From assembly GCA_049568075.1 (NCBI GenBank), contig CP144911.1: 64,000 nt of DNA; one strand, written 5' to 3'. This document shows, one piece after another, positions 31,916 through 40,192 of the stretch (within the stretch, counting starts at the first letter, position 1; every line of letters starts with the position of its first letter). The translations under genes were made by a program, and so were the position numbers. The notes below the pieces were generated by a model, which was not told where the DNA came from, searched no databases, and was given only the letters and a program-made list of their open reading frames with translations. The stretch is from Gottfriedia sp049568075 (GTDB lineage Bacteria; Bacillota; Bacilli; Bacillales; Bacillaceae_G).

Positions 31916-33472
31916 ATGAGTATTTTAACTGTAAAAAACTTAAGCCATGGATTCGGTGATCGTGCAATTTTTAATGATGTATCATTCCGTCTATTAAAAG
32001 GTGAACATATCGGTCTTATTGGTGCAAATGGTGAAGGTAAATCAACTTTCATGAATATCGTTACTGGAAAATTACAGCCTGATGAAGGTAAGGTTGAATG
32101 GTCTAAAAAAGTACGTGTAGGTTATTTAGATCAGCATGCTGTATTACAACCAGGTATGACAATTCGTGATGTATTAAAAAGTGCTTTCCAATATATGTTT
32201 GATATGGAAAATGAAATTAATGATTTATATGTAAAAATGGCTGAAGCAACTCCGGAAGAAATGGAGAAAATGCTTGAAGATGTTGGTGTTCTTCAAGATA
32301 CTTTAACAAATAATGATTTCTATATTATTGATGCTAAAGTTGAAGAAATTGGTCGTGGTTTAGGTTTAGAAGATATCGGACTTGATCGCGATGTAACTGA
32401 ACTTTCTGGTGGTCAACGTTCAAAGGTTCTTCTATCAAAACTTCTTTTAGAAAAACCAGATATTTTATTACTAGATGAGCCTACTAACTATTTAGATGAG
32501 CAACATATTGAATGGTTAAAGCGCTATTTACAAGAGTATGAAAATGCATTTATTTTAATTTCACATGATATTCCATTTTTAAATAGTGTTATTAACTTGA
32601 TTTATCATATGGAAAACCAAGAATTAAATCGATATGTTGGTGATTATGAAAATTTCAAAGGAATTCATGAAATGAAAAAATCACAATTAGAATCAGCTTA
32701 TAAACGTCAACAACAAGAAATCTCTGAACTAAAAGATTTCGTTGCTCGTAATAAAGCTCGTGTTTCTACTCGTAATATGGCTATGTCTCGCCAAAAGAAA
32801 CTTGATAAAATGGATGTAATCGAGCTTGCACGTGAAAAGCCAAAACCAGAATTCAACTTCAAACCTGCTCGTACTTCAGGTAAATTAATATTTGAAGCAA
32901 AAGATTTAGTGATTGGTTACGATGAGCCTCTATCTAAACCGTTAAATCTACGTATGGAACGTGGACAGAAAATTGCTTTAGTTGGTGCGAACGGTATCGG
33001 TAAAACGACGTTAATGCGTAGTTTACTTGGAGATATTAAACCAATTTCTGGTGAAGTTGAGCGCGGTGAATTCCTTCACATTGGATACTTCGAACAAGAA
33101 GTAAAAAGTGATAATAATAAAACATGTATCGATGAAGTTTGGGATGAATTCCCATCATTTACGCAATATGAAGTTCGTTCTGCACTTGCAAAATGTGGTT
33201 TAACGACTAAGCATATTGAGAGTAAAGTTGCAGTTTTAAGTGGTGGAGAAAAGGCAAAAGTTCGTTTATGTAAGTTAATTAATCAAGAAACAAACTTACT
33301 TGTTCTCGATGAGCCTACTAACCATTTAGATGTAGATGCTAAAGAAGAACTAAAACGCGCACTAAAAGAGTACAAAGGAAGTCTTTTAGTTATCTGTCAC
33401 GAACCTGAATTCTATCAAGGATTAGTTACAGATGTATGGAATGGTGAAAACTGGACTACTAAAGTGTTTTAA
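31916..33472 (+). CDS. yfmM: ABC-F family ATPase, YfmM-like
   Basis: The 518-residue soluble protein has two ABC domains and no membrane segments. The first domain has Walker A GANGEGKST, signature LSGGQRSK and Walker B LLLDEPTNYLD; the second has GANGIGKTT, LSGGEKAK and LVLDEPTNHLD. The linker between them (about 240-305, KKSQLESAYKRQQQEI) is the P-site tRNA interaction region of ABC-F proteins. The length equals Bacillus YfmM, one of the housekeeping ABC-F factors that act on the ribosome. It is flanked by a bidirectional terminator. Confidence 0.93.
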   Translation: MSILTVKNLSHGFGDRAIFNDVSFRLLKGEHIGLIGANGEGKSTFMNIVTGKLQPDEGKVEWSKKVRVGYLDQHAVLQPGMTIRDVLKSAFQYMFDMENEINDLYVKMAEATPEEMEKMLEDVGVLQDTLTNNDFYIIDAKVEEIGRGLGLEDIGLDRDVTELSGGQRSKVLLSKLLLEKPDILLLDEPTNYLDEQHIEWLKRYLQEYENAFILISHDIPFLNSVINLIYHMENQELNRYVGDYENFKGIHEMKKSQLESAYKRQQQEISELKDFVARNKARVSTRNMAMSRQKKLDKMDVIELAREKPKPEFNFKPARTSGKLIFEAKDLVIGYDEPLSKPLNLRMERGQKIALVGANGIGKTTLMRSLLGDIKPISGEVERGEFLHIGYFEQEVKSDNNKTCIDEVWDEFPSFTQYEVRSALAKCGLTTKHIESKVAVLSGGEKAKVRLCKLINQETNLLVLDEPTNHLDVDAKEELKRALKEYKGSLLVICHEPEFYQGLVTDVWNGENWTTKVF

Positions 33473-33482
33473 GATGATATTA

Positions 33483-33536
33483 TAAAAAAAGAGAGTATCA
33501 AAAAGAAATCCTTTTTGAACACTCTCTTTTTTTTAT
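33483..33536. terminator. Bidirectional terminator between yfmM and the GDSL esterase gene
   Basis: GAGAGT and ACTCTC arms with inner TCAAAAAG/CTTTTTGA pairing have an A run on the left and a T run on the right. Confidence 0.92.
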
Positions 33537-33540
33537 AATA

Positions 33541-34278
33541 TCAATCTAAATTTAATGCTGCTTCACCAATTTCAGCTAACTTTTTTTGCCCTTCAATTGT
33601 AGGGTGAATATCATTCTGTCTAACATATGTACTTTGACGATTATAGAATGTTGAAAAAGCGTCTGCTATAACGATGTTAGAAACTCCAATTGCTTTGAGA
33701 GAATTCACTGAATTGTAAATATTTTTGTTAATAATGTTACTCAATAGGAAATTTCCTTGTGCATACATAGGATCTGTAGTTTGGAAAGGATTATAAATGT
33801 TATATACTAAAATCGGTGCATCAGTAAGAGATCTAATTTCTAAAATAGTATCCGATAAATTCTTTAATAACACAGGTAGCATTGCACCAACTGATTGCTG
33901 TAGTTTAGTAGAATCTCCATTACTCGCTTTGAGAGCTTGAAGAAGATCGTTGTTTCCAATATCTAAAGTTACATAATCAGCATGTCTAACTGCATCTCGA
34001 TATGTATCATCATTCTTGATTGAGAACAATAATTGATCAGTCCTCCAGCCTGGAACACCTAAGTCACGAACTCTTAGATTAGCATCTTGTCCAATAATAT
34101 ATGGAAAAGCAACCTTAGAAGGATGATCATTATTTACACCTAAATTGTAACCAAACGTAATCGAATCTCCTAAAGCTACGAGTGATTTCTTTGCATTTTC
34201 ACTCTGTGCCATAGCAGCGGTTGAAAACATAGTACTTGCTAAAGTTAAAGCAGAAATTGTTGTTAATAATTTTTTCAT
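33541..34278 (-). CDS. Secreted SGNH/GDSL esterase
   Basis: The 245-residue precursor has a signal peptide cleaved after about residue 24 (MA-QS). The SGNH blocks are ALGDSITFG (nucleophile Ser39), LGVPGWRT (block II Gly), GNND (108-111) and the catalytic pair NDIHP (Asp223, His225). It is an extracellular esterase or lipase resembling Bacillus GDSL lipases of the YpmR/LipC type. The start is ATG behind GGGAGGA. It is transcribed alone, convergent with yfmM. Confidence 0.92.
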   Translation of the reverse strand: MKKLLTTISALTLASTMFSTAAMAQSENAKKSLVALGDSITFGYNLGVNNDHPSKVAFPYIIGQDANLRVRDLGVPGWRTDQLLFSIKNDDTYRDAVRHADYVTLDIGNNDLLQALKASNGDSTKLQQSVGAMLPVLLKNLSDTILEIRSLTDAPILVYNIYNPFQTTDPMYAQGNFLLSNIINKNIYNSVNSLKAIGVSNIVIADAFSTFYNRQSTYVRQNDIHPTIEGQKKLAEIGEAALNLD

Positions 34279-34386
34279 TATTAAATTCCTCCCTTAAAAT
34301 AATGCCTTTTAAAATGGATTATAATTAAAAAAATTTACAAAATGTGTCGAATTAAGCTACAAAACTTTTGGTAAATTTTAGGTAAT

Positions 34387-34425
34387 AAAAAAAGAGTAAT
34401 GCATTTATATTAAATACATCACTCT
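34387..34425 (-). terminator. Terminator of the nitroreductase gene
   Basis: AGAGT-ATG-ATTTA and TAAAT-CAT-ACTCT arms (34393-34407 with 34411-34425) have two single mismatches and a T run on the minus strand. Confidence 0.85.
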
Positions 34426-34443
34426 ACATGTCATATTATTTGT

Positions 34444-35040
34444 TTAAGAAAGTGTAATATTTTGACTTAACTTAGAAGTCCATTCACTTGGATGTTTTCT
34501 TTTCTTTGTTCCTTTTGGCATTGAATTTATATAACCGATATGAAGAGCTCCTAAAATTTTTCGATTTTCTGGAATACCCATCTCTTTGTAAAATTGTTTA
34601 TCAAAAATATAAGGATTTGTTCGCCATACCATTCCAATATTCTTTTCCCAAGCTGCTAATTGTAAATTTTGAACAAATGCACAGGTTGCGCCAATCGCTT
34701 CTAAATTTTTCTTTTCATTTTCTGAGTGGTCTGTCGTAATAATTAAATGCATAGGTGTGTCGATGATATATGTTTTAAAGAATTCCGTTGATTTTTTAAT
34801 TTTCTCAACTGTATATGTTTCAGTTAATTCCATTCTTTCGTAGCTATCTACAATTTTTGAAGCATAATATTCTTTTTCTTTTTTTTCAGAAACCATAATG
34901 AATTGCCACGGCTCTTCTTTACTGTGGAAAGGAGCATAAGATGCTGCTTCAAGTAGCTCCATTATATCTTCTAAATCAATTGGATCTTTTTTTGTATCTC
35001 GAATTGTTCTTCTATTTTTAATTAGATCTAAAATCGACAT
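34444..35040 (-). CDS. Nitroreductase-family FMN-dependent oxidoreductase
   Basis: The 198-residue protein from ATG 35040 has the nitroreductase fold: the FMN phosphate-binding RRTIRD near the N-terminus, LLEAASYAPFHSKEEPWQFI, and ATCAFVQNLQLAAWEKNIGMVWR with the GALHIGY strand. It uses NAD(P)H and FMN to reduce quinones, nitro compounds or possibly ferric chelates. A strong Fur operator lies inside its promoter, which points to an iron-related role. It is monogenic, with its own terminator. Confidence 0.9.
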   Translation of the reverse strand: MSILDLIKNRRTIRDTKKDPIDLEDIMELLEAASYAPFHSKEEPWQFIMVSEKKEKEYYASKIVDSYERMELTETYTVEKIKKSTEFFKTYIIDTPMHLIITTDHSENEKKNLEAIGATCAFVQNLQLAAWEKNIGMVWRTNPYIFDKQFYKEMGIPENRKILGALHIGYINSMPKGTKKRKHPSEWTSKLSQNITLS

Positions 35041-35078
35041 CAAATATTATTCTCCTTATTCTTACTACTCTCTTACAT

Positions 35079-35108
35079 ATTATAAACGAAAATGATAATC
35101 ACTTTCAA
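35079..35108 (-). promoter_or_regulatory. Promoter of the nitroreductase gene with an embedded Fur box
   Basis: On the minus strand TTGAAA (35103-35108), 18 bases, and TATAAT (35079-35084) form the promoter. The 19-bp GAAAATGATAATCACTTTC (35088-35106) matches the Fur consensus GATAATGATAATCATTATC at 16 of 19 positions and fills the spacer, so bound Fur would exclude RNA polymerase. Confidence 0.85.
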
Positions 35109-35208
35109 TAAAACAGTTGAAATATAATAGACTATAAGTGGATTTTTATAAAGGGGATCATTGAAATTGACGCTTATTTTAGGAGTTAATTTAGAACACA
35201 AATAGTGT

Positions 35209-36066
35209 TTAGCTATTACTAAAATAATGTGGATATAAGTTTTTATGTGAATAAATCCATTCTTTCATCTCTCTTATCATATCTTCATAACTAGGTACAA
35301 TAAATGTAAAATCATTTCTGTTATTAATCAGTGTTTTATCAACATTTATTGAACTATTTGGTATAATATTTATTTCATTTGCCTTAAAATTTTCATTAAA
35401 TAGCTTTAATAAATCAAGTTTACTTATACTTGTATTATTAACAAGATTATATATCCCAGATATTTTTTCGAATGTAGCTCTTTCCATAGCCTTTGCTAAT
35501 GTTAAAGTTGAAACACCAGTCCATTTTGCTTCCGAATAACCATCGATACTTCCATTTTGTTTCATAAACCAGTTAAATAAGCCAATTCCGTCCTTATTCA
35601 TATCTGGTCCAATTATAGAATTTCTAAAAGTTAAATTCTTGTGATCATCGAATTCACCCAATGCCTTTGTTCGATCATAAAAGGTTTCACCATCACGAAA
35701 ACTATTTTCGGAATAAGGTGCTGATTTTCCTGAGAAAACACAATCAGTGCTCATATGAAACAGTCTTGTTCTAGTACTTTTCAATAGATCAGCTAATAAG
35801 TGAGGTAAGTAACTATTTAAATAAACAGCCCTTGATGGCTCTTTATTACATGCATCATTTAAAACACCTATGCAATTAATTACAACATCATAATTATTTA
35901 ACAAAATTTGTTTTAATAAAAATTGATCCATAATGTCACCCTTGATATTATCGCAATAAGGGAAGGATTTCCTTGAAAAGGTGGTTACTTCATGACCTCT
36001 CTCATGTAAATATAATGCGATCGTATGACCTGCCATTCCAGTAGCACCAAGAACTAAGTATTTCAC
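35209..36066 (-). CDS. RmlD-like nucleotide-sugar reductase (SDR family)
   Basis: GTG at 36066 is chosen: GGGAGG is six bases upstream and its first bases overlap the stop of the preceding gene (GTGA). The 285-residue protein has the Rossmann motif LGATGMAGHTIA, STDCVFSG and the catalytic YDRTKALGE (Y-x-x-x-K). It follows a FnlA-type 4,6-dehydratase as FnlB does, so it probably reduces the 4-keto intermediate of a 2-acetamido-2,6-dideoxyhexose. It lacks the C-terminal cupin of Staphylococcus CapF. It is the last gene of the glycosyltransferase/dehydratase/reductase unit. Confidence 0.85.
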   Translation of the reverse strand: MKYLVLGATGMAGHTIALYLHERGHEVTTFSRKSFPYCDNIKGDIMDQFLLKQILLNNYDVVINCIGVLNDACNKEPSRAVYLNSYLPHLLADLLKSTRTRLFHMSTDCVFSGKSAPYSENSFRDGETFYDRTKALGEFDDHKNLTFRNSIIGPDMNKDGIGLFNWFMKQNGSIDGYSEAKWTGVSTLTLAKAMERATFEKISGIYNLVNNTSISKLDLLKLFNENFKANEINIIPNSSINVDKTLINNRNDFTFIVPSYEDMIREMKEWIYSHKNLYPHYFSNS

Positions 36067-37091
36067 TTTTTTCCTCCCTTCCAATCTCGTAATTCATCTT
36101 GAATATATGAAAGTGTTAGTAATTTCTCTTTAATTTCTTCCACTGAAAGTATTTTTGTGTTATTTGAGTTATATTCATCTGTTACAGTAATTTTCGGTGA
36201 CCCATCTTCAAGATATTTGCCATAATTCAGATCTCGGTTATCTGCTGGAACTCTATAAAAATCCCCCATATCCAATGCTTTTGCCGCTTCTTCTTTAGTA
36301 AGAAGTACTTCGTAGATTTTTTCACCGTGACGAGTGCCAATAATTTTAATTTCATTATCTACTTCAAACAATTCCTTCAATGCTTGTGCCAAATCTCCTA
36401 TATAAGCAGAAGGCGATTTTTGAACCATAATGTCTCCATTAGATGCATGATTAAATGCATATAAAACTAAATTAACGGCATCTTCTAGACTCATAATAAA
36501 ACGAGTCATTTTTGGATCAGTAATCGTTAGAGATTTTCCAGCTTTTATTTGTTCTATGAATAATGGTATGACTGACCCACGAGATGCCATTACGTTCCCA
36601 TATCTAGTTCCACAAATTAGCGTTTTTTCAGGAGAGACTAATCGAGATTTTGCAATGAATGTTTTCTCCATCATTGCTTTTGAAATTCCCATTGCATTCA
36701 CAGGATATGCTGCTTTATCTGTGGAAAGACAAATTACTTTTTTTACACCCGAGTTGATCGCTGCAGTTAATACATTGTCTGTTCCAATAATATTAGTTTT
36801 TACAGCTTCTAACGGGAAAAATTCGCACGAGGGAACTTGTTTAAGGGCAGCAGCATGAAAAATAAAATCAACACCGTGCATAGCATCATATAGACTATTG
36901 ATATTTCGTACATCTCCAATATAAAATTTGATTTTATCATTTTGATAGAATGCACGCATATCTGCTTGTTTCTTTTCATCTCTTGAAAATATTCTAATTT
37001 CTTTTATATCCGTATTTAGAAATCGTTCTAATACAACATTTCCAAAAGAACCTGTACCGCCTGTTATTAATATTATTTTATCTTTAAACAT
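36063..37091 (-). CDS. UDP-GlcNAc 4,6-dehydratase/5-epimerase-like (FnlA/CapE family)
   Basis: The 342-residue protein starts at ATG 37091 (MFKDKIILITGGTGSFG), the usual family start; no strong ribosome site is seen. Features are the Rossmann GGTGSFG, the RIFSRDEKKQ-DM segment, HAAALKQVPSCEFFP and the STDKAAYPVNAMG active-site block of inverting 4,6-dehydratases. It should convert UDP-GlcNAc to a 4-keto-6-deoxy-L-sugar for FucNAc, QuiNAc or RhaNAc-type residues. The downstream RmlD-like gene overlaps by 4 bp. The glycosyltransferase just upstream may use the product. Confidence 0.9.
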   Translation of the reverse strand: MFKDKIILITGGTGSFGNVVLERFLNTDIKEIRIFSRDEKKQADMRAFYQNDKIKFYIGDVRNINSLYDAMHGVDFIFHAAALKQVPSCEFFPLEAVKTNIIGTDNVLTAAINSGVKKVICLSTDKAAYPVNAMGISKAMMEKTFIAKSRLVSPEKTLICGTRYGNVMASRGSVIPLFIEQIKAGKSLTITDPKMTRFIMSLEDAVNLVLYAFNHASNGDIMVQKSPSAYIGDLAQALKELFEVDNEIKIIGTRHGEKIYEVLLTKEEAAKALDMGDFYRVPADNRDLNYGKYLEDGSPKITVTDEYNSNNTKILSVEEIKEKLLTLSYIQDELRDWKGGKK

Positions 37092-37165
37092 ATAAATCGT
37101 CTTCACACTCTTTTCTGCGTATGAAATATGTCAATCTAGTAAAAACAAATGATCTATACATCTCA

Positions 37166-37768
37166 TCATTTTAGTCCTCTTAAATGCAAACTAGATTCAG
37201 AATTTTCACGTGGATAGTTATACCAATATGCAAAAATATGAGTATATTTACATTTTGGTTTTTGATCTACTAACGCTCTATTAAAGTCATAGTCACCAGC
37301 AATATCTTTTCTAATTGTAAATTTTGCATCGCCGATAAAGCTTCTTCTGATGATTTTAAATTGTCCTGGCCAATTATAAATGTCATCTGTTTCAGTTTTA
37401 ATAAAAGGCGTGCCATCTTTCGTAAGCATATTGTAATAATAGATGTCACATTCTCCATCAACTTGTACTAAAACGTCTTTAATAGCAGGCAAATACATAT
37501 CATCGCTATCAATTATTGCAATATAGTCCCCAGTTGCTTCTGCAATACATCGGTTATATGAAAAACTTGCACCTATATTTTTTTTATTCTTTAATATTTT
37601 TAATTGTGGGCAATTTTTTTTATATTCTTCTAAAAGCTCTAATGTATTATCAGTAGAACCGTCATCACATACAATAATTTCATAAGCATATTCTTTAGGA
37701 ATACTATCTAACATCCTCTTAATCCATTCCGAACTATTATAAGCAGGACTTAAAAAGCTAAATTTCAA
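37166..37768 (-). CDS. Family 2 glycosyltransferase
   Basis: TTG at 37768 has GGAGAGAGG upstream and gives 200 residues; the longer frame reads over that site. It is a compact GT-A enzyme: FLSPAYNSSEW at the N-terminus, VCDDGSTDNT nucleotide-sugar loop (about 31-40) and the DSDD metal motif (IIDSDDMYLP). The C-terminal acceptor region is short. It lies 74 bp before the nucleotide-sugar dehydratase, so the operon couples sugar synthesis and transfer. The acceptor may be the collagen-like surface proteins, but this is inference. Confidence 0.88.
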   Translation of the reverse strand: MKFSFLSPAYNSSEWIKRMLDSIPKEYAYEIIVCDDGSTDNTLELLEEYKKNCPQLKILKNKKNIGASFSYNRCIAEATGDYIAIIDSDDMYLPAIKDVLVQVDGECDIYYYNMLTKDGTPFIKTETDDIYNWPGQFKIIRRSFIGDAKFTIRKDIAGDYDFNRALVDQKPKCKYTHIFAYWYNYPRENSESSLHLRGLK

Positions 37769-38062
37769 TGAAAACCTCTCTCCTTTTATTAATTTTGTAG
37801 TTAAATACAATTTCAGCTAATATTCAATTTAAAACAAGTGGATAACATCTACTCGAATAATATATGAATATATTTATATGGAGGTTCCTCGTATTGCTCT
37901 GTTATTACGGTTTTAGACTTAAGAACTAAATATTAATTTCCCTTCAAATAAACTAATTCTTATGGAGTTTATCACTTACGATCAAGTACCGTTAAAAATA
38001 ATGCCACTTTTAGACACACTCATTATTATTCTTTAACGAACCTCCAAACCTAATCGGCTGTA
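37769..38062. other. Non-coding gap upstream of the glycosyltransferase operon
   Basis: No gene is supported. A loose hairpin (arms around 37989-38004 and 38026-38041) pairs TTAAA-ATAATG with CATTAT-TTTAA. No clear promoter was identified for the leftward operon. Confidence 0.5.
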
Positions 38063-38118
38063 TAAAAAAAGAAAAACAGGCGTTGAAAGAAGCATCTTCT
38101 TCAAAACCTGTTTTTTCT
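38063..38118 (-). terminator. Terminator of argS
   Basis: AAAAACAGG (38072-38080) pairs with CCTGTTTTT, with GTTGAAAGAAG/CTTCTTCAAAAC-type inner pairing and a T run on the minus strand. Confidence 0.92.
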
Positions 38119-39806
38119 TACATTTCTTTTGGAGCACGAATTCCTAATAATCTTAGTCCTTCTTCTAAAACAATGGAAACAACTTTAATTAATGCTAATC
38201 TACTCTCTAATTGGTCATCATTTGTTAGAATATGAGTAGTTCCATAATATTTATTGAAGCTTTGTGCCAAATCGATTGTATATTTAGCAATGACAGATGG
38301 CTCAAATTGTTCAAAACTACGTGTAACTTTGTTAGGAAACTCAAGAATATGTTTTATGATGTCCCAACTATATGAATCATCTAGCCCATCTTGTTTATTT
38401 AAATCCTGTGATGAGGCTTTATCTAAAATTGAATTTGTTCTCGCAATTGAGTATTGTACATATGGCCCTGTTTCACCTTCAAATTTTAGCATCTGCTCAA
38501 GTGAAAATTCGATATTATTCATACGATCATTTTTTAAATCTTGGAAAATGATTGCGCCGACTCCAACCATTTTTGCAACTTCTTCTTTATTTTTTAATGT
38601 AGGATTTTTTTCTGCAATATTTTGACTAGCTAAACTAATCGCTTCCTCAATTACCTCTTCTAAAAGAACAATTTTCCCTTTTCGCGTTGACATTTTTTTA
38701 CCGTTTTGTAGGATTAAACCGAATGGTACATGTACCATATCTTTAGACCATTCGTACCCCATTTTATTCAAAACTGTATATACTTGCTCAAAATGTAATG
38801 CTTGTTCTCCACCAACTACATATATGGCCTTATCGAAATCGTAAGTTTCTTTACGGTAAAGTGCAGCTGCTAAATCTCTTGTTGCATACAATGTAGCTCC
38901 GTCAGATTTTCTAATTAAACATGGTGGTAAATCTTTTTCAGTTAATTCAACAACTTCGGCACCCTCAGATTCCACTAAAAGATTTTTTTGCTCTAGAAGT
39001 TCAATAACTCGTTCCATTTTATCATTGTAAAATGCTTCTCCGTTAAAGCTATCAAAGTTAACACCTAATAAATCATAAACTAACATGAATTCTTTAAGGG
39101 ACTCATCACGGAACCACTTCCATAAATGTAAAGCTTCTTCATTTTTTTCCTCTAATTGCTTAAACCAGCTTCTAGCTTCTTCCTCAAGTTGAGGCTCTTT
39201 TTCAACTTCTTCATGAAATTTAACATATAATTTTAAAAGCTCTTTGATTGGATTTTCTTTTACTGCGTCTTGATTACCCCAAAGTTTATAAGCAACAATT
39301 AATTTTCCAAATTGTGTTCCCCAGTCTCCAAGGTGATTAATTTTTATTGCTTTATACCCATTTTTTTCAGCAATTTTAGCAATTGAATTTCCAATCATTG
39401 TTGAACGCAAGTGCCCCATCGAAAATGGCTTTGCAATATTAGGTGAGGAACAATCAATCGCAACCGTTTTGTCTTCACCAATTACTTGATTTCCATATTC
39501 ATTCCCTTGGCCAAGAACTAATTCAATTACTTGCTTACTTACTAGCTTTTTATTCAAAAAGCAGTTTACATACGGTCCGTTCGCTTCTACTTTTTCAATT
39601 AAATCATGATTAATTTGTGGTGCAATTTCCTTTGCAATCATAACCGGAGATTTTTTTAATGCTTTTGCTAATTGGAAACAAGGAAATGCTAAATCACCTT
39701 GATCTGCATAATTCGGTTTTTCGATAAGTGAGTTAATTTCAGTTAAAGTTAGTGATCCATTTAAAGCTTTTTCAATTTGTTCACTATACATTTTTACATA
39801 ATTCAT
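38118..39806 (-). CDS. argS: Arginyl-tRNA synthetase
   Basis: The 562-residue class I synthetase has the N-terminal Add-1 domain (about 1-110), the HIGH-like motif MGHLRST, the KMSK-like motif KKMSTRKG and a C-terminal anticodon-binding helical domain (from about 450). It charges tRNA-Arg. ATG at 39806 is preferred; a TTG nine bases upstream is flush against the ribosome site. A T-box leader with an arginine specifier lies directly upstream, so expression responds to uncharged tRNA-Arg. Its place beside glycosylation genes is not the usual Bacillus location. Confidence 0.97.
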   Translation of the reverse strand: MNYVKMYSEQIEKALNGSLTLTEINSLIEKPNYADQGDLAFPCFQLAKALKKSPVMIAKEIAPQINHDLIEKVEANGPYVNCFLNKKLVSKQVIELVLGQGNEYGNQVIGEDKTVAIDCSSPNIAKPFSMGHLRSTMIGNSIAKIAEKNGYKAIKINHLGDWGTQFGKLIVAYKLWGNQDAVKENPIKELLKLYVKFHEEVEKEPQLEEEARSWFKQLEEKNEEALHLWKWFRDESLKEFMLVYDLLGVNFDSFNGEAFYNDKMERVIELLEQKNLLVESEGAEVVELTEKDLPPCLIRKSDGATLYATRDLAAALYRKETYDFDKAIYVVGGEQALHFEQVYTVLNKMGYEWSKDMVHVPFGLILQNGKKMSTRKGKIVLLEEVIEEAISLASQNIAEKNPTLKNKEEVAKMVGVGAIIFQDLKNDRMNNIEFSLEQMLKFEGETGPYVQYSIARTNSILDKASSQDLNKQDGLDDSYSWDIIKHILEFPNKVTRSFEQFEPSVIAKYTIDLAQSFNKYYGTTHILTNDDQLESRLALIKVVSIVLEEGLRLLGIRAPKEM

Positions 39807-39830
39807 TCTGATCAATCCTCTCCAAAATAT

Positions 39831-40065
39831 AAAAAACCCGTCTCTATCATAAGAGACGGGTTTAACTAATCCGCGGTACCACTCTAATTGTTCAAATAAA
39901 TTGAACCAACTTTAAAATTTGTTAACGAGGTCTTCCCCGGCAAAGTCCTACTATTAATTCAGACTGCTTCTCCGAAGTGCGCTTCATCCTATTCGCTCTG
40001 TTAGGCTTCCACCATCCCCAACTCTCTACAAGAATCAAAATAAGATTACTCTCTTCATCTAAAAA
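39831..40065 (-). promoter_or_regulatory. T-box riboswitch leader of argS (Arg specifier)
   Basis: On the minus strand the T-box core AGAGTGGTACCGCGG (39871-39885) is followed by a terminator with arms AACCCGTCTCT / AGAGACGGGTT and a T run (39831-39862). The specifier position of Stem I reads GAAG-CGC-ACTTC, with CGC at 39979-39981, an arginine codon. Stem I includes a GAGAGT AG-bulge region near 40010-40030. Uncharged tRNA-Arg should stabilise the antiterminator and switch argS on. Confidence 0.93.
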
Positions 40066-40192
40066 TTTTCAATATTCATTTTTTCCATTTAATCATATCT
40101 AATGTAGAAATTCAACATTAATCTTTTTTTGAACTTTATGAATTGCACCATTTGTTGACAACCTTAATAACATAGAAATTGAGGTGGAATTC

